Assembly: GCF_016405965.1 (NCBI RefSeq)
Contig: NZ_JAEFCD010000034.1
Span: forward strand, 1 to 52,109
Source of the DNA: Alteromonas sp. IB21
GTDB taxonomy: Bacteria; Pseudomonadota; Gammaproteobacteria; Enterobacterales; Alteromonadaceae
Reading direction: 5' to 3'
DNA length: 52,109 nucleotides
Shown: piece by piece, positions 26,734 through 36,830 of the stretch
How the letters are laid out: each line of letters begins with the position of its first letter
Numbering within the stretch: position 1 is the stretch's first letter
The notes under the pieces: model-generated
Database searches by the model: none
The model's input: only the letters and a program-made list of their open reading frames with translations
What the model was told of the DNA's origin: nothing
Position numbers and translations under genes: made by a program

Positions 26734-27252
26734 CTACACAGCACTTACGCGTATCGCTTTTCTAAGTCGTAGGTAGTACCACATATTAGAGGCTGCAAAT
26801 AGCGCCTCAGTAATAGCTAGCCCCCAGGTTTGCGTAATTATGCCGTACGCGGTGAAGTTGATAGAGCCAACAATCATACACACACGAAGACCCGCTTCTT
26901 TGCAGTGAAGCTCACCAAATCGGTAAGCCATAAAAGTTAACACAGGCATAGCTTCAACTAACGAGGTTTTACCGGTTAGGTTATTCACCGTCAGTACAAT
27001 AACCATCATGCTGATTAATGTGATATAGGTTGCCACAGGAGAAAGTAGCTTTTGGTTAATTAGCCTATAACTAGTACTCAGCCCTGCCACCGTAATAACA
27101 ACGGCTCCTCCCCACGCTTGCTCGAAAACCAAAAGTGAGCCAATAGCAATACATAGCCCTAAATTCAGTAGCAATAATTTACGTTCAGTATTCGACCAAA
27201 AAGAGGCCAAAGCAAAAGCGACAGGAAACGCGTGAAGTAGAATTTCGAACAT
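26734..27252 (-). CDS. YgjV-family inner-membrane protein
   Basis: This hydrophobic protein has about six TM segments and resembles the E. coli YgjV family of uncharacterised inner-membrane proteins (LLHAFPVAFALASFWSNTER near the start, MAYRFGELHCKE and GSINFTAYGI in the middle). From the ATG at 27252 it is 172 residues; a GTG at 27261 adds three. Neither start has a good ribosome-binding site. Function unknown. Confidence 0.75.
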   Translation of the reverse strand: MFEILLHAFPVAFALASFWSNTERKLLLLNLGLCIAIGSLLVFEQAWGGAVVITVAGLSTSYRLINQKLLSPVATYITLISMMVIVLTVNNLTGKTSLVEAMPVLTFMAYRFGELHCKEAGLRVCMIVGSINFTAYGIITQTWGLAITEALFAASNMWYYLRLRKAIRVSAV

Positions 27253-27503
27253 AGTGAGCACGTTAAAATATAAAAGGTTGAAGGGTTGCTGAAGTCAGCA
27301 TTTGAAAACGCGCGCAGTGTAAATTCCATACAGCATAAAACCAATCAAAATTTGACCCATTTCGATGAATTGCATATCAGCGCGATTTCTCTTCAAACCG
27401 CTGTACTGCAAGGAATTACGTTAAAGAGCATTTAACTTATTTTTACATTATCTTAAGATGATAAGCGTCAAAAACGTATAGATAAAAACAGACAGGAAAA
27501 CTC

Positions 27504-29693
27504 ATGGGTAAATTTAAATCATCACTTACCGCTATGGCGGTTGTGGTTGCACTGGGTGCATGTTCAGAACAAAAAGCACCTGAGACCACCAGCGCAGATG
27601 CACAACCTACAACAGCATCTCAGCAAGCACAGTTTGATAATGTGCTACTTCAAGAATTTAAAGGCCCGTATGGCGGCGTGCCAGCTTTCAATAAAATGAA
27701 TCTAGAAGATTTGAAACCTGCGCTAGAAAAAGCCATGGAATTGAATCTTAAAGAAATCGAAGCTATCGCGAACAACGAAGCACCACCAACATTTGATAAC
27801 GTTATTGTAGAGAAGGAGCGCGCAGGCGCTGAGCTTCGCCGCGTGTTTACTTACTACGGTATTTGGAGCTCTAACAAATCTAGCCCTGAATTCCGCGAGA
27901 TTCAGGCAGAAATGTCACCTAAGATGTCGGCATTCTTCACTCAAATCACGCAAAATGAAAAACTCTTTGAAAGAGTAAAAGCGGTATACGAGTCTGATGA
28001 ACTGAAGTCACTTACGCCAGAAGAACAGCGTATTACGTGGATGACGTACAATAGCTTTGCTCGAAATGGCGCAACCCTTGATAGCGAAGCAAAGAAACGC
28101 TACGCAGAAATAAACGAAGAACTTGCTACGCTGCACACTAAGTTTTCAAACAACGTTCTTGCCGACGAAGAAAACTATGTGACTTACATTACTGAAGACC
28201 AGTTGGATGGCTTGCCTGCGTCTTTTGTGAAAGCAGCAAAGGCTGCCGCTGAGTCTCGCGGTGAAGAAGGCAAATACGCCATTACTAACACCCGCTCGTC
28301 GATGGATCCATTCTTAACCTACTCCACAAATAGAGAGCTTCGCGAGAAAGTTTGGCGTACCTACTATAATCGCGGTGACAATGCAGACGAGTTTGATAAT
28401 AACGACATTATCAAGCGTATCCTAACCCTCCGTGATGAGCGCGTTGAACTATTAGGTTACGAAAATTACGCTCAGTGGCGTTTAGAAGATCGCATGGCGA
28501 AGAACCCAGAAAATGCCATGGATCTCATGATGAAAGTATGGCCTGCGGCCATTGCTCGCGTTGAAGAAGAAGTGGCTGATATGCAGGCCATTGCGGATAA
28601 AGAAGGTGCCAATATCACTATTGAGCCTTGGGATTACCGCTTCTATGCAGAAAAAGTACGTCAGGCAAAATATGACCTCGACTCAAATGAAGTAAAGCAA
28701 TATTTGCAGCTTGATAAACTTCGCGAAGCGATGTTCTACGTTGCGGGACGCCTGTTTAACTTTAACTTCACTCCGGTTGAAGAAGGCAAAGTGCCGGTTT
28801 TCCATGAAGACGTGAAGGTTTGGGAAGTAACAGATAAAGACAGCGGTGAACACATTGGTCTTTGGTACCTTGACCCATTCTCACGCCAAGGTAAGCGTTC
28901 AGGCGCTTGGGCAACGACCTACCGCTCTTACACCACGTTCGATGGCAAGAAAACCGTATTGTCTTCTAACAACTCGAACTTCGTCAAAGGGGCAGATGGC
29001 GAAGCTACGCTTATTTCGTGGGACGATGCTGAAACCTACTTCCATGAGTTTGGTCACGCGCTACACTTCTTAGCGTCTGACGTAGAATACCCATCTTCTC
29101 ACTCGGGCGTGCGCGACTATACTGAGTTTCAGTCGCAGTTGCTAGAGCGCTGGTTAACCACCGATGAAGTTATTAATAACTACCTGGTACACCACGAAAC
29201 TGGCGAGCCGATCCCTGCCGAATTGGTTGAGAAAATTAAAAAGGCTTCAACCTTTAATGAAGGGTTCAAGACGACAGAATACATGGCCTCTGCAATCATG
29301 GATCTGAAGTATCACACTACCGACCCTAGCAAGATTGACCCTGATACCTTTGAAAGTGAAGAGCTTAAAAAGCTAGACATGCCAGAAGAAATCGTTATGC
29401 GTCACCGCTCTCCACACTTCGGACACGTTTTCTCAGGCGAAGGTTATGCAGCAGCCTACTATGGCTATATGTGGGCAGAGGTTTTGACTGCTGATGCGGC
29501 AGAAGCCTTTATGGAAGCACCTGGCGGCTTCTACGATAAAGAAGTAGGCGACCGCTTAGTGAAATATTTATTCGCTGTACGCAACGCGATGGACCCAGCA
29601 GAAGCGTACCGAAAATTCCGTGGGCGCGATGCGAAGGTAGACGCGTTAATGCGTGACCGTGGTTTCCCGATCCCAAAAGAAGCCAAAGAATAA
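27504..29693 (+). CDS. M3-family zinc oligopeptidase, predicted lipoprotein (peptidyl-dipeptidase Dcp-like)
   Basis: This probably trims small peptides at the periplasmic side of a membrane. The 729-residue protein starts with a lipoprotein signal ending ALGAC, with the lipidated Cys at C20; an A/T/Q-rich linker follows. The M3 catalytic domain carries the zinc motif H514-E515-F-G-H518 and the third ligand E541 in DYTEFQSQ. Other M3 features are LWYLDPFSRQGKRSGAW and the substrate-loop residues HFGHVFSGEGYAAAYYGYMWAEV. It is nearer to Dcp than to PrlC/OpdA, but E. coli Dcp has no lipobox. AGGAAA precedes the ATG by 5 bases, and a strong terminator follows. Confidence 0.92.
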   Translation: MGKFKSSLTAMAVVVALGACSEQKAPETTSADAQPTTASQQAQFDNVLLQEFKGPYGGVPAFNKMNLEDLKPALEKAMELNLKEIEAIANNEAPPTFDNVIVEKERAGAELRRVFTYYGIWSSNKSSPEFREIQAEMSPKMSAFFTQITQNEKLFERVKAVYESDELKSLTPEEQRITWMTYNSFARNGATLDSEAKKRYAEINEELATLHTKFSNNVLADEENYVTYITEDQLDGLPASFVKAAKAAAESRGEEGKYAITNTRSSMDPFLTYSTNRELREKVWRTYYNRGDNADEFDNNDIIKRILTLRDERVELLGYENYAQWRLEDRMAKNPENAMDLMMKVWPAAIARVEEEVADMQAIADKEGANITIEPWDYRFYAEKVRQAKYDLDSNEVKQYLQLDKLREAMFYVAGRLFNFNFTPVEEGKVPVFHEDVKVWEVTDKDSGEHIGLWYLDPFSRQGKRSGAWATTYRSYTTFDGKKTVLSSNNSNFVKGADGEATLISWDDAETYFHEFGHALHFLASDVEYPSSHSGVRDYTEFQSQLLERWLTTDEVINNYLVHHETGEPIPAELVEKIKKASTFNEGFKTTEYMASAIMDLKYHTTDPSKIDPDTFESEELKKLDMPEEIVMRHRSPHFGHVFSGEGYAAAYYGYMWAEVLTADAAEAFMEAPGGFYDKEVGDRLVKYLFAVRNAMDPAEAYRKFRGRDAKVDALMRDRGFPIPKEAKE

Positions 29694-29747
29694 ACACTAT
29701 TGCTTTTAGGTTGTAGTTGAAATTATTCAACACACAGTAACAAAACC

Positions 29748-29784
29748 GGCCTTCCGTTTAATTTATTAAACCGAAGGCCTTTTT
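29748..29784 (+). terminator. Intrinsic terminator of the M3 peptidase gene
   Basis: A 13-bp stem GGCCTTCCGTTTA/TAAACCGAAGGCC (one mismatch, 6-nt loop) is followed by five T residues. Confidence 0.88.
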
Positions 29785-29877
29785 ATTTGCTTTACGTGCT
29801 AAAGCACACATCTTTTCATTGACCTTCTGGTCAGTTGTCATTCACAATCTTACCGCGCCCATTACTACCAAAAAGTA

Positions 29878-29904
29878 TAAACTTTGCCGGTAAGAGGCCG
29901 ATAA
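29878..29904 (+). promoter_or_regulatory. Sigma-28 (FliA) promoter of the chemoreceptor gene
   Basis: TAAACTTT, an 11-base spacer and GCCGATAA match the FliA consensus TAAAGTTT-N11-GCCGATAA at all but one base, with exact spacing. It predicts a leader of about 145 bases before the chemoreceptor start and co-regulation with flagella. Confidence 0.85.
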
Positions 29905-30054
29905 CGTGTTTGGCCAAAAGAATAATAATACTAGCGCTAAATTTATATCGCCGTACTGCGTCGTAGTAACGACCGGTATTAGACGTCGTTGTGCCTGCAA
30001 TGCCACGTCATCTTTTATTCATAGTTTCAGCATTAACTTACGTGGTCGAAAGTC

Positions 30055-31965
30055 ATGACTTTCAGTATAAAACAAAAACTCATTATTTCTCTTATGGTGG
30101 CAGTGCTTGCGGCTGCCGTACTCGTCGGTTCAATTAGCCAGTGGATTGCCCGCGATCTCGTCAAAGAAAGCATGGAAGAGTTACAGCTTCCCTCACTTCT
30201 CAAACAAGTTGGCAATCGTGTTGATAGAGAAGCGAGCGTGATGCTAACTGTCGCCCACAGCATCGCGTCAAATCCAGATATTCTTGCATGGTCAACAGCA
30301 GGTGCCGACAGCGCTGGTGAACGTCGCCTTCTTGGCTACTTGAACAATATTGTTGAATTTAACGATTTAACCGTGGCCTCATTTGTCGATAGAACAACGT
30401 ACAAATATTGGAATCAAGAGGGCTTTTTACGGGTTCTTGAAAATGATGAATTCGACGGATGGTTTTTTGCCTATAAAGACAGCGGTGAGCCTATTTCTTT
30501 AAGCCTGTATAACGAACCAGGTCAGGGCTATCGCCTGTTTGCGAACTATCAGCAAGTTAACGGCAGAGGCATGTCGGGCGTTGCTAAATCCGTTGATGAA
30601 TTATTAGGGATCATTAATGCCGTAAAAATTGCGCAAACCGGTTTTGTTTTCTTGGTTGACGGCAGCGGCACAATCATAGCACATCCAAATACGGCGTTGC
30701 TGGGTAAAGCTAAGCTTGCGTCAATTAGCGATTCAACTACTGCTGGAAAACTTCTCAATCGCCAAGGCTTTGCTATGGCCACCAGCGACTCGAAGGGTGA
30801 CACCCAGCTGTTTGCAAGTACCTATGTAGATAAAGCAGGCTGGTATGTTGTTGCTCAAGTGCCAGAGCATGAGCTTTATGCGTCACTGAACGCCGGCAGT
30901 CGCCAAATCATTGTGTGGGCGTTAGCGATTGCGGGGGCGTTCGCGCTTATCGGAATTTGGCTAGCAGGCACATTAACCAAGCCTCTAGAATCGCTTGCTG
31001 ATGTATTTCAGCAGCTTGGACAAGGTCAAGGTGACTTGCGTTCTCGCATTCCCACACCAGAACAAAAAGAAATTGCGCGCTTGGTGGAAGGGTTTAATAA
31101 CTTTATAGATCATCTTCACGGCACCATATCCCAGGTAGCGAAAACGAGTCATGCACTTAAAACGTCAGCGCAAGATGTGGCCAAGCAATCCCATCAAACT
31201 GAACGTTCAACGAAAAGTCAGCGCGATCAAACTCTGCAGGCCGCAGCAGCGCTAACCGAGATGGGCAGCACGGTTAACGAGGTCGCGCAATCGGCCACCC
31301 TTGCAGCACAAAATGCTAACTTGGCGACGACTAATTCGGCGCAAGGAAGAGAAATCACCCAACGCGCCGTACATGCAATACAGGGTTTGTCAGAGCAAAT
31401 ACAAGATGTTTCCCACGTTATTCAGTCACTTGACGAACATACAGCGGCTATTGGCGGTATCTTGGATACTATTCGAGGTATCTCAGAGCAAACTAATTTG
31501 TTGGCGCTTAATGCAGCTATTGAAGCTGCGCGCGCTGGAGATCACGGCAGAGGTTTTTCTGTTGTGGCTGACGAAGTTCGAACCCTGGCTCAGCGGGCTG
31601 CTCAAGCCACAGATGAAATTCAGGTGAAGATTGACAAATTTCAACAGGACTCAAAGTCAGCCGTTTCACAGATGGAATCTAGCCGAGCACGCACAACCGA
31701 TGTCGTTACTGCCACTACCGAAATTGATGCACTGCTGCAAAGCATCGCTCAAGAAATTGCACATATAAACGATGTCAACACGCAAGTGGCAACCGCGACC
31801 GAAGAACAAGCAACCGTGGTTGAAGATATCAGTCGAAATATTAACGATATTAGTGCGTCGAGTGAAGAAACACTCAATGCTACGCAAATTTTAGTGAACG
31901 TGAGCGATAAGCTTGATGAGTTAGCGCAGGAGCTATCCGCTGAGGTGAGTCGTTTCAAGCTATAG
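30055..31965 (+). CDS. Methyl-accepting chemotaxis protein with periplasmic Cache-type sensor
   Basis: This 636-residue chemoreceptor would detect a small ligand outside the inner membrane and control CheA. TM1 lies at about residues 10-31. The periplasmic region, 32-283, looks like a dCache module ([20 protein letters not shown] [17 protein letters not shown] at 196-212, then [14 protein letters not shown] at 262-275). TM2 is at about 284-304, then HAMP (305-360) and a long coiled-coil signalling domain. Its tip carries the conserved [19 protein letters not shown] and [12 protein letters not shown]. There is no C-terminal CheR-tethering pentapeptide (ends VSRFKL). The start ATG lacks a good ribosome-binding site. 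The ligand cannot be named. Confidence 0.93.
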   Translation: MTFSIKQKLIISLMVAVLAAAVLVGSISQWIARDLVKESMEELQLPSLLKQVGNRVDREASVMLTVAHSIASNPDILAWSTAGADSAGERRLLGYLNNIVEFNDLTVASFVDRTTYKYWNQEGFLRVLENDEFDGWFFAYKDSGEPISLSLYNEPGQGYRLFANYQQVNGRGMSGVAKSVDELLGIINAVKIAQTGFVFLVDGSGTIIAHPNTALLGKAKLASISDSTTAGKLLNRQGFAMATSDSKGDTQLFASTYVDKAGWYVVAQVPEHELYASLNAGSRQIIVWALAIAGAFALIGIWLAGTLTKPLESLADVFQQLGQGQGDLRSRIPTPEQKEIARLVEGFNNFIDHLHGTISQVAKTSHALKTSAQDVAKQSHQTERSTKSQRDQTLQAAAALTEMGSTVNEVAQSATLAAQNANLATTNSAQGREITQRAVHAIQGLSEQIQDVSHVIQSLDEHTAAIGGILDTIRGISEQTNLLALNAAIEAARAGDHGRGFSVVADEVRTLAQRAAQATDEIQVKIDKFQQDSKSAVSQMESSRARTTDVVTATTEIDALLQSIAQEIAHINDVNTQVATATEEQATVVEDISRNINDISASSEETLNATQILVNVSDKLDELAQELSAEVSRFKL

Positions 31966-32010
31966 CTGATATGCGTCGCGATATGAAATCAAATTAAGCA
32001 GAGTAGGACG

Positions 32011-32070
32011 CGCGCTCGACACAGGCTGTAGCAGACGAGCGCGTTACTCATCGCTATTAGAAATAGCGAT
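32011..32070. terminator. Paired stem-loops between convergent genes
   Basis: Two hairpins lie side by side: CGCGCTCG/CGAGCGCG (32011-32018, 32036-32043) and the perfect ATCGCTATT-aga-AATAGCGAT (32050-32070). They sit between the chemoreceptor stop and the convergent lipoprotein gene. U-tracts are poor, so termination efficiency is uncertain. Confidence 0.5.
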
Positions 32071-32088
32071 ACAGTTTGTTTAAGCCCT

Positions 32089-32943
32089 TTATTTAGCTAC
32101 AACCTGAGCGCTTGACAATGACGCCTTACGCCCCTCTGTAGCTTCCTCACTGAACCAGTAGAGGCCTTGCCCATCGACACACACGCCCTCAACTTGCTTG
32201 TATTCATCTAAAGGCCAAATATCAAGAAGCAGAAACTCTGTTGAAACTTGCGCCAAAAAGGTAGCAAAATTGCCGAAAGGATCTGACTTATAGCCGGTTA
32301 TCACAAATCGCTGCTGAAGTTCGTCAAAATCTACACCCGTCACCACACCAGGTAATCCCTCGATAGATGCAAAAGGACGCAACTTCTGAATGAGCTCTGC
32401 CTCATTAACGTGATAAATATGCGTTATCCCTGTGCGCCAGCTTTTGGAAAATAGAAGTAGCTTGTTATTAAGCTTGACCATGGCCTCTGAGTCGAAATCA
32501 TGAGCGTAAGGGATATTATTGTCAGTGTTGTTGTCTGCATATTTTAACGTAATTGTTTTAATATCATTCACGTTGCTGCGATTCACTTTATGAATTTCGA
32601 CCTGCTCTCTTTTACCCTTATTATTCCCAACGTCAGCGATATAATAAAAATCCGGATCTGCAGTAATGGCCTCCCAATCTTTATTGGTAAGCGCTAGCCG
32701 CGTACGCTTTGTTATTTCGCCTTGGTAATTGACATGAAATATGAGTGGGGCATTGCCCGAGTCGTTCAGTGAAACCATACCTTCTTCTTCGCAGAACAAA
32801 CCTGAAGTTTCTGCAAGCTCATCAGGTAACGTTACCATGGTATTAATTTTCAACGATGCGGAAGGCGTTGAATAATTTACGGCACAGGCTGTACTCAGCA
32901 TGAGTGCTAACGATAAAACCACAAACCTATATAATCTGCTCAA
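32089..32943 (-). CDS. Predicted lipoprotein, beta-propeller-like, unknown function
   Basis: This 284-residue protein has a lipoprotein signal (LSTAC, lipidated C20). The mature part shows repeated short strands with motifs such as ETSGLF, GMVSLNDSGNAPLIFHV, DWEAITAD and YYIADVGNNKGKR. These recall the phytase-like/SdiA-regulated esterase propeller group, but I cannot assign a named family with certainty. It is single-gene, convergent with the chemoreceptor and divergent from the antiporter. Confidence 0.75.
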   Translation of the reverse strand: MSRLYRFVVLSLALMLSTACAVNYSTPSASLKINTMVTLPDELAETSGLFCEEEGMVSLNDSGNAPLIFHVNYQGEITKRTRLALTNKDWEAITADPDFYYIADVGNNKGKREQVEIHKVNRSNVNDIKTITLKYADNNTDNNIPYAHDFDSEAMVKLNNKLLLFSKSWRTGITHIYHVNEAELIQKLRPFASIEGLPGVVTGVDFDELQQRFVITGYKSDPFGNFATFLAQVSTEFLLLDIWPLDEYKQVEGVCVDGQGLYWFSEEATEGRKASLSSAQVVAK

Positions 32944-33233
32944 TGAGACGCTCCGAAATAATCTCTACTTTCTAGATAATATCAAACTAAAACATTAACT
33001 CACGTGAATTCACATTCTATCTTAGCTAGCCCCTCTACGTTGTTTAAAGGCAACGACCATCTTTTATAGACCAATCTAAAAATAAATCTTAACCCTCAGC
33101 ACACTACTACATACTGGTCTAAACTGATTAACCATGCGTATATTGCTACTCGTAAACAAGTCTAAAATTACCTTATGACAAATGTTTAGACTGATATACG
33201 ATGGGATAATACTAACACGTTAAGGATTCACTC

Positions 33234-35060
33234 TTGTCAGACCCGCTACTTTCTCTCGTTGCAGTAGGATTGCTGTCTATTGCCTGTCAGTATTTGGCAT
33301 ATAAAATTAGGCTTCCTGCCATACTACCTCTTTTAATTGTAGGCATTGTTGTGGGGCCCGTTTTTGGTGTACTTAACGCAGACAGTTTATTTGGCGACCT
33401 ACTGTTTCCCGTCGTTTCACTTTCTGTAGCTATCATTCTCTTTGAAGGCTCATTGACGCTTAAATTTAGCGACATCGCCGGTCACGGCAATATGGTAAGA
33501 AACCTTTGTTCCATAGGCGTCGTCGTGACGTGGATTGTTGCAGCTACGGCTGCCCATTACAGTTTAGATCTGTCGTGGCAACTCTCCTTTTTGTTTGGCG
33601 CAATCGTAACTGTTACTGGCCCTACGGTTATTGTTCCGATGTTGCGAACGGTTCGGCCTAAAACAAATCTTGCGAACATTCTGCGCTGGGAAGGAATAGT
33701 GATCGACCCTATCGGCGCATTGCTTGCCGTGCTGGTGTTCGAGTTTATCGTAGCGTCACAAGAAACCGCTATTACACATACACTGATTGCCTTTGGTAAA
33801 ACCGTAGGTATTGGGTCGGTGCTCGGCCTTGCTGCGGGTTATTTATTAGGGCTATCGATTAGAAAAGAATGGATCCCCCACTATCTACTCAATACCGCCG
33901 TATTAACGATTATTCTAGGTATCTTTGCAGCATCTAACTATGTGGCCCACGAGTCCGGCCTCTTGGCTGTCACTATCGCCGGTATGGTACTTGCCAATAT
34001 GAAAGACGTGGATGTGGAAGACATACTGGAGTTTAAAGAAACCTTGAGTGTCTTGCTTATCTCCGGGCTATTTATACTGCTTGCTACCCGGTTAAACCTG
34101 CAATCGGTTATAGATGTTGGTTGGGGCTCCGTGATAGTTCTTGCAGCTATCATGTTTGTTGCTAGACCGTTATCAGTCATGGCCTCTTCCATTGGTACCG
34201 GCCTTAAATTTAACGAGTTAGCCTTACTTAGTTGGATAGCCCCCCGCGGTATCGTAGCGGCGGCCGTCTCAGCTTTGTTCTCGTTAAAACTAGAAGAAAT
34301 AGGTTACGAAGGTGCGGGTATCATCGTCCCCATCGTGTTTATGGTCATTATCGCCACAGTTGTGGTGCAGAGCTTAACGTCTCGTACCGTTGCTTCATTA
34401 TTAAAAGTCAGGGCCCCAGCCCCTACCGGCTATCTGATATTTGGTGGAAGCAAGTTCAACCGTGCTCTGGCGAGTGAAATGTTAAATCAAAAGCTGGATG
34501 TGACGATTGCTGATACTAACTGGGATGCCATTCGCGAAGCGCGCATGATGGACATTCCCGTCTATTTCGGTAACCCCATGTCAGACCATGCTGCTCGACA
34601 CCTAGACCTAAATACCTTTGGCACTGTTCTTATCATGTCGCCCTATAAACAGCTCAATCCACTTATTGCATACCACTTTGAATACACAATGGGTAAAGAT
34701 AAAGTGTGGGCATTAACAAATAATGAGCAGTCCACACGCCCTAGTCACCAAGTAAGTGAACAATACGCCAAGAAGTTAACTTTATTTGATGAGGGTGTCA
34801 CTTACGGTTACTTGGCTTCTGCAATAGCCCGTGAGTCCCAAGTTAAAACAACGCGTTTGTCAGAAGAGTTTAGCTATGAGCAATATATTAAACAATATGG
34901 TGAGAGAGCAACGCCACTTATTGCTATAAATGCTGAAGGAAAAAGCTATACGTTTATAAATGGAAACAGTATTGAACCAAAGGCTGGATGGCGTCTAATT
35001 AGTTTGATTGAGCCTGAGCGTAACGAAGCGACGCCTGAGAGTGCTAAAAAGACAATATAG
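33234..35060 (+). CDS. NhaP-type (CPA1) cation:proton antiporter with cytoplasmic nucleotide-binding-like domain
   Basis: This 608-residue inner-membrane protein should exchange Na+ or K+ for H+. About 12-13 TM segments fill residues 1-395. The CPA1 core is seen in VTVTGPTVIVPML (about 125-137) and in E153/D158 of RWEGIVIDPIGA, which replaces the usual ND pair region. APRGIVAAAVSALF is typical of NhaP. The C-terminal about 200 residues are soluble and begin with a Rossmann-like YLIFGGSKFNRALASEML, probably a TrkA-N-type gate, then a TrkA_C-like part. The start is TTG at 33234, with AAGGA 8 bases upstream. Ion choice cannot be read from sequence. Confidence 0.9.
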   Translation: MSDPLLSLVAVGLLSIACQYLAYKIRLPAILPLLIVGIVVGPVFGVLNADSLFGDLLFPVVSLSVAIILFEGSLTLKFSDIAGHGNMVRNLCSIGVVVTWIVAATAAHYSLDLSWQLSFLFGAIVTVTGPTVIVPMLRTVRPKTNLANILRWEGIVIDPIGALLAVLVFEFIVASQETAITHTLIAFGKTVGIGSVLGLAAGYLLGLSIRKEWIPHYLLNTAVLTIILGIFAASNYVAHESGLLAVTIAGMVLANMKDVDVEDILEFKETLSVLLISGLFILLATRLNLQSVIDVGWGSVIVLAAIMFVARPLSVMASSIGTGLKFNELALLSWIAPRGIVAAAVSALFSLKLEEIGYEGAGIIVPIVFMVIIATVVVQSLTSRTVASLLKVRAPAPTGYLIFGGSKFNRALASEMLNQKLDVTIADTNWDAIREARMMDIPVYFGNPMSDHAARHLDLNTFGTVLIMSPYKQLNPLIAYHFEYTMGKDKVWALTNNEQSTRPSHQVSEQYAKKLTLFDEGVTYGYLASAIARESQVKTTRLSEEFSYEQYIKQYGERATPLIAINAEGKSYTFINGNSIEPKAGWRLISLIEPERNEATPESAKKTI

Positions 35061-35077
35061 AGTCGTAGAGTAAGAAA

Positions 35078-35101
35078 GCCTCCTGCCCACCGGCAGGAGG
35101 C
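35078..35101. terminator. GC-rich hairpin after the antiporter gene
   Basis: A perfect 10-bp stem GCCTCCTGCC/GGCAGGAGGC with loop CACC lies 17 bases after the antiporter stop. The plus-strand tail is CTCTCCC, so the U-run is weak; on the minus strand the tail is TTTCTT. It may serve both convergent transcripts. Confidence 0.6.
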
Positions 35102-35373
35102 CTCTCCCTGGAAAACCGCGTAACCCAGTGCCCTTTTAATAGGAGCGTTTTTATTTGGATTTTACCGTTGTTACGCTGTCGTACGCTTTATAGCAAGCGG
35201 CGCACCAACTTTAACAAACAAAGTAAAATCAAAGCGTTAGAAATCAAGCCACTACTTAACCGTATATTTCGGCCTTGCCCATAAAACTTTTTGGTGCATA
35301 CAGCGCACCAATTAGGGGTTCATTTTTCGCTCAATTTCAATGGGTTAACGAGCTTTAGCTACCCTATTCCGAG
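35102..35373. other. Intergenic region between antiporter and waaA ends
   Basis: No gene seen. A 7-bp inverted repeat TTGGTGC/GCACCAA (35291-35297, 35305-35311) precedes a short T-rich tail on the minus strand and may help end the waaA transcript. Confidence 0.4.
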
Positions 35374-36684
35374 TCAATTTAAGTACTTGCCAATACACGT
35401 TAACGTAGCGTCTAATGCCCCGCTATTATTCTGTAATACCTGTTTTCCTGCGCTACCGGCAGTCACACTCTCGGCGGGGTTTCCAATCCAATTTGTTAAG
35501 GCAGCGGCAATGTCAGCGGCATTCTCAACAATCGTTAGCGCGCCACAGTCTTGAAGATATTCACATATAACAGGGTTATTAAAGGTATGAGGGCCCATTA
35601 AAATAGGTAACGCAAACGCCGCAGGCTCAAGTGCATTATGACCTCCGCGTTCTGCAATTGACCCTCCCACGAAGGCAAAACTTGCTATGGCGTACGCTTG
35701 GTTGAGTTTTCCCATCTCGTCGAGAAGTATAACGTTGGTATCATCAGGTACCGACGCAACCTCTGAGGTCCTTGCAAAGGATAGATTGTATTTTTCTATG
35801 ATTTTGGCGACGGCATCGAATCGTTCAGGATGCCTTGGCACGATAACAACGCGAAATGAAGGGAATACTTTCCATACTTTCAAAGCCGCATCAAGTATAG
35901 CTTTCTCCTCCGGCTCGTGTGTACTGCCAGCTACTAAAAGTGGGCTCTTACCACGGCTTATTCCAATGAAGCGGCTCAAGGTGTTCACCTCAGAACTCGC
36001 TTGATCAAACTTTATGTTGTTCGTAAGAGTAAGCCTTTTGCTATCCATACCCAGCCAGGAGTAGTTATCATAATCTCGTTGTCCCTGCGCACATACGTGA
36101 GACAGCTTACCTAACATAGGATTAAAAAGTTTGCCTATTTTCTTATAGCGCTTTGCAGAACGGTCGGTCATTCTGGCATTAATGACAACAACAGGAATAT
36201 GGGCTTTCCAACATGTGTGAACTAAATTTGGCCACAATTCGACCTCGGTAATCATTACCATTTTAGGTTTTACCCGTTTTAACATTCCGGCCATTGCCAG
36301 ATGTAAATCATAGGGTAGGTAAAAGTGATGAACGGTATCTTTAAAAATATCACGAACCCGTGCTGAACCCGTAGATGTTGTGGTGGTTATAGTTATTTGC
36401 GCGTCTGGCTCAACGCGCATTATGCGCTTGATAAGGCACGACGCAGCCACGACCTCACCAACTGAAACACAATGAAACAGATAGCCATTTTCTTTGGGTG
36501 GACGGCGAACAAATCCAAAGCGCTCGAAACGACGACGATTATAATCTTTGTTCCTTGTAGAGCCTCTCTTAACAAGCTGTACGATAGCAAAAGGAATAAG
36601 AAGTGCTAATACACATGAATACCCCCACCGACAAAGCGTTTCAACAAATTTAGGTTTGTAGTCACTGCGTTTGACAGCAGGCAT
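35374..36684 (-). CDS. waaA: 3-deoxy-D-manno-octulosonic acid (Kdo) transferase
   Basis: This adds Kdo to lipid IVA at the inner membrane, the step that begins the LPS core. The ATG at 36684 has AAAGGAAG 7 bases upstream and gives 436 residues; an open frame extends to 36738 but without a ribosome-binding site. An N-terminal membrane anchor lies at about residues 20-38. Family motifs are VSVGEVVAASCLIKR, ITTTTSTGSARV, MITEVELWPNL, GSTHEPEE, VPRHPERF and the C-terminal GGSIAERGGHNALEPAA. It is divergent from a broken glycosyltransferase, suggesting that this was once a larger core-biosynthesis locus. Confidence 0.94.
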   Translation of the reverse strand: MPAVKRSDYKPKFVETLCRWGYSCVLALLIPFAIVQLVKRGSTRNKDYNRRRFERFGFVRRPPKENGYLFHCVSVGEVVAASCLIKRIMRVEPDAQITITTTTSTGSARVRDIFKDTVHHFYLPYDLHLAMAGMLKRVKPKMVMITEVELWPNLVHTCWKAHIPVVVINARMTDRSAKRYKKIGKLFNPMLGKLSHVCAQGQRDYDNYSWLGMDSKRLTLTNNIKFDQASSEVNTLSRFIGISRGKSPLLVAGSTHEPEEKAILDAALKVWKVFPSFRVVIVPRHPERFDAVAKIIEKYNLSFARTSEVASVPDDTNVILLDEMGKLNQAYAIASFAFVGGSIAERGGHNALEPAAFALPILMGPHTFNNPVICEYLQDCGALTIVENAADIAAALTNWIGNPAESVTAGSAGKQVLQNNSGALDATLTCIGKYLN

Positions 36685-36830
36685 AAATACTTCCTTTGGG
36701 TAAAATTTATTTGGTTTATTGACGCGAACACTTAGCATTAGTTGGTATCAATGTCAGTAATTAAACTGTCGTGAATGTATTATTGACTCAGTTCAAGTAA
36801 ACGAGAGTTATATTACCGAAGCCTATTCTA

